64,000 bases of DNA from Muraenolepis orangiensis. Its lineage: Eukaryota > Chordata > Actinopteri > Gadiformes > Muraenolepididae. Both the position numbers and the translations under genes were made by a program. The notes beneath the pieces are model-generated. The model did no database searches and had not been told where the DNA came from. It saw only the letters and a program-made list of their open reading frames with translations. Within the stretch, counting starts at the first letter, position 1. The number at the start of each line of letters is the position of its first letter. Positions 60,780-64,000 of this stretch are shown here, one piece after another. The stretch covers positions 25,400,754 through 25,464,753 of the forward strand of contig CM051005.1 in NCBI GenBank assembly GCA_027704905.1. The letters are read 5' to 3'.

Positions 60780-61600
60780 TATATACACATAGAACCTACA
60801 CACACATGATCCTGTAGAACCTACACACACGTGGAACCTACACACACATGATCCTCTAGAACCCACACACACACATAGAACATACACACACATGATCCTC
60901 TAGAACCTACATACACTCGTGACCATGTAGAACCCACACACACACACACACATAGAACATACACACACATGGTCCTCTAGAACCCATACACACATAGAAC
61001 CTATACATACATTGTTATATATTGTTTGCCAACTTATTGTACTTTTCCCTTACACTTTTAGCTGAATGATTGTACTTCTAGCTGAGCACTGGTTCAGTTA
61101 TTGGAGACTTGTTAGAAATTAAATGCACTTTTGACTTCTGGTGACGAGTTGTTCTCTTACCTTCCTTTGTGGAAACACACTATTGTAAGTCGCTTTGGAT
61201 AAAAGCGTCTGCTAAATGACTGTAATGTAATGTAATGTACATATGACCCTCTAGAACCCACACACACATAGAACCTATACACATGATCCTGTAGAACCTA
61301 CACACACATAACCTACACACACATGACCCTCTAGAACCTACACACACATAGAACCTATACACACATGACCCTCTAGAACCTACACACACATAGAACCTAT
61401 ACACACATGACCCTCTAGAACCTACATACACATACACACAATCCTGTAGAACCTACACACACATAGAACCTACCACATACAACCCCATACCACACACACG
61501 TGACCCTGTGAAACCCCCCCCCACACACACACTCCTGTAGAACCTACACACACATAGGATCCCATAAACACACACACGTGACCCTGTAGAACCCCCCCCA
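60780..61600. repeat. TAGAACCTACACACACATGA minisatellite
   Basis: Degenerate units of TAGAACCYACACACACATAG, AACCTA and CATGATCCTC. It is interrupted by a copy of repeat A at 61006-61235, so the array existed before that insertion. Confidence 0.95.
61006..61235 (+). mobile_element. dispersed repeat A, full copy inside a minisatellite
   Basis: TGTTATATATTGTTTGCCAA at the left to GTCTGCTAAATGACTGTAAT with repeated GTAAT at the right. The same tandem units continue on both sides. Confidence 0.8.
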
Positions 61601-61619
61601 CACACACACAGATGATCCT

Positions 61620-61801
<182 letters not shown>

Positions 61802-62269
61802 CACATCAGCCGTTAGTGGCTTAATGTCATGTTTCTTTTCACCGTCTTGCTCTGATATACATTCTTATCTCGAGCACATTCTTCAGCTCTCTGGGAGGAA
61901 AGCTGTTTCCATGTCTCATGCGTGTACATACAGACGTTGCTTTCTCCCTCACAGACGTAGGAGCATCACGTCTGTTCCTCGGGAACCTCACATGGGTCCG
62001 TAAATGTCCTATAGCATCTCATCAACCCATCAAACAACGAAAAACAAGACCGAAGGCATGGAAGAAGACGGGGATTCCGTTTGTGAAACAGGGGGGGGGA
62101 GGGGGGGGAGACACAGACTGGTCGGATTGTATGGTGTAGTTTTTGAAAAAGTAATACTTCCCATATAATATGACACATTTTCTAAAATGTGTCACTCATT
62201 GAGTTCCCCATGACAGAGGAGCGGACCGCCTAAGGGACACTCAGGGCTAATGATCAACTGACCACTGAC

Positions 62270-62591
<322 letters not shown>

Positions 62592-62947
62592 GACATTTGT
62601 CCTACTTTAGTTGTGCAATTCAGAAGAGAAGAGTAGCGTAGCATAGCATTTGGCTTCATTTAACAAGACAAAAGAAATTGAAACCAAAAAATGCTAAATG
62701 CAGCAAGCACTGGGTTTGCTTACGTTTCTTTTCTTTTTTTGGGGGGGGGGGGGGGGGGTATCACTTTTCAGCCCTCAGTGTGTCACCAACTCGGTTGAGC
62801 ATTCACATATGGTATTGCGAGTTTGCTGGGAAAGGAGTGAAAAGCAAATCTCCCAAGGTGTGGTCACCTGGCCTGGCACAGACACCCCCAGACGAGCCTC
62901 TTTACCAGTTAATGGAACAGCATGGGTTAGGACCGAGCTTGGATTTC

Positions 62948-63204
<257 letters not shown>

Positions 63205-64000
63205 TGTTACGATAAGGGCTCTTCTTGTCCTGACAGGACAAGGCTTCTTCTACACAGCCAGTTGGCTGCAGGTTTCTGGAATTTTCTCCGCAAACACAAT
63301 GAGTGAAGAATGATGCTTCGCAATGCTTCTAGCCTGTTTAAACGGCGTGGACCAAAGTGGTGCCAACACAGACAAGAGCTGAGACAGAGCTGGGAGAGAA
63401 AGAGAGGGAGAGCGTGACAACAACAACTAGGGTTTGAAAGACAACATCTAAATACTATATATAAGCTAGAAGAAGTAAAAGGCAATCGCGCACACACACG
63501 CCATTTGACACAAGGGTTCAAGAGCAAGAGAGTGGGTTTATAGATCTGCAATGTGGCCAGATCACCTGGCTGGTGCCGTCTTGACATGTTTGCGTTCCTC
63601 CACTCTCTGCTTTCCCACAAGGCCAACGCCCTCAGCATTCCCCACACACTGAAGCACACCGCGCTCACACGCTTCACGGATAGATACTTTACTCACAGGT
63701 TCGCTAGTTCAACCCCACCACCCACCCCCAAAAATGAAGGTGAAATCAAAATCAAACTATTTTTAACTTGTGTGACGTGGCGTCCTCAAGGTCATTCCGC
63801 ACAATGGAATAACGCCACAGCAACAATCTAATATCTGGCTACGCAAATAAAATAAAAACAAACACAGTTGTCCCACACATACAAACACACCCTGCCAACA
63901 TCATTAAGGAGAAGAAGAGGACACACTTCTTCTAACAGTACGCTTGTGAAATCGATTATTGGACAAAAAAAAGGCCTAGATATATATATAGATATATATA

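Overview
This is a gene-bearing stretch of a ray-finned fish (teleost) genome. The evidence is vertebrate genes with GT-AG introns, the protein sequences themselves, fish-type dispersed repeats (a tRNA-headed SINE, LINE 3-prime tails, hAT DNA transposons), and a very high load of simple repeats. About fifteen CA/GT or GA tracts of roughly 120 to 240 bp occur in 64 kb. That density resembles cod-like fishes (Gadiformes); this is inference and not an identification.

Three protein-coding genes lie head to tail on the minus strand. Read in the direction of transcription (right to left) they are: (1) myo9b, the unconventional myosin IXb / Rho GTPase-activating protein, missing its first exon(s) beyond the right edge, with 40 exons placed between 60556 and 35111; (2) mfsd14a (hiat1), a 12-helix major facilitator family transporter, complete in 12 exons between 33572 and 19875; (3) the insulin receptor insr, of which only exon 1 (signal peptide, 10996-11083) and exon 2 (L1 domain, 1846-2395) are present, the rest lying off the left edge. 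Splice phases agree across every junction. The placed myo9b exons sum to 4875 nt, exactly 1625 codons including the stop. The mfsd14a exons give 491 codons plus a stop, against about 490 residues in mammals.

Layout: 1-1845 insr intron 2; 2396-10995 insr intron 1 (GA, GT and GACA repeats, a long minisatellite and a perfect hairpin); 11084-19874 insr upstream region and mfsd14a 3-prime flank; 19875-33572 mfsd14a; about 33575-34390 a very short intergenic promoter zone with CRE, CCAAT and ETS sites; 34390-60556 myo9b; 60557-64000 myo9b upstream intron. The three genes are not a pathway. insr is a membrane receptor kinase, mfsd14a a membrane transporter, and myo9b an actin motor carrying a RhoGAP.

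I found no new multi-gene system. The noteworthy material is structural. A near-identical 442-bp direct repeat brackets mfsd14a exon 2. Minisatellites touch splice sites at several exons, including one that has copied the insr exon 1 splice donor. An intronic inverted repeat carries perfect U1-type donor sequences. The mfsd14a promoter has four CCAAT boxes at about 42-bp spacing, with an upstream ORF whose stop overlaps the main start. A hAT transposon remnant has an exact target-site duplication and a second hAT-like element nested inside it.
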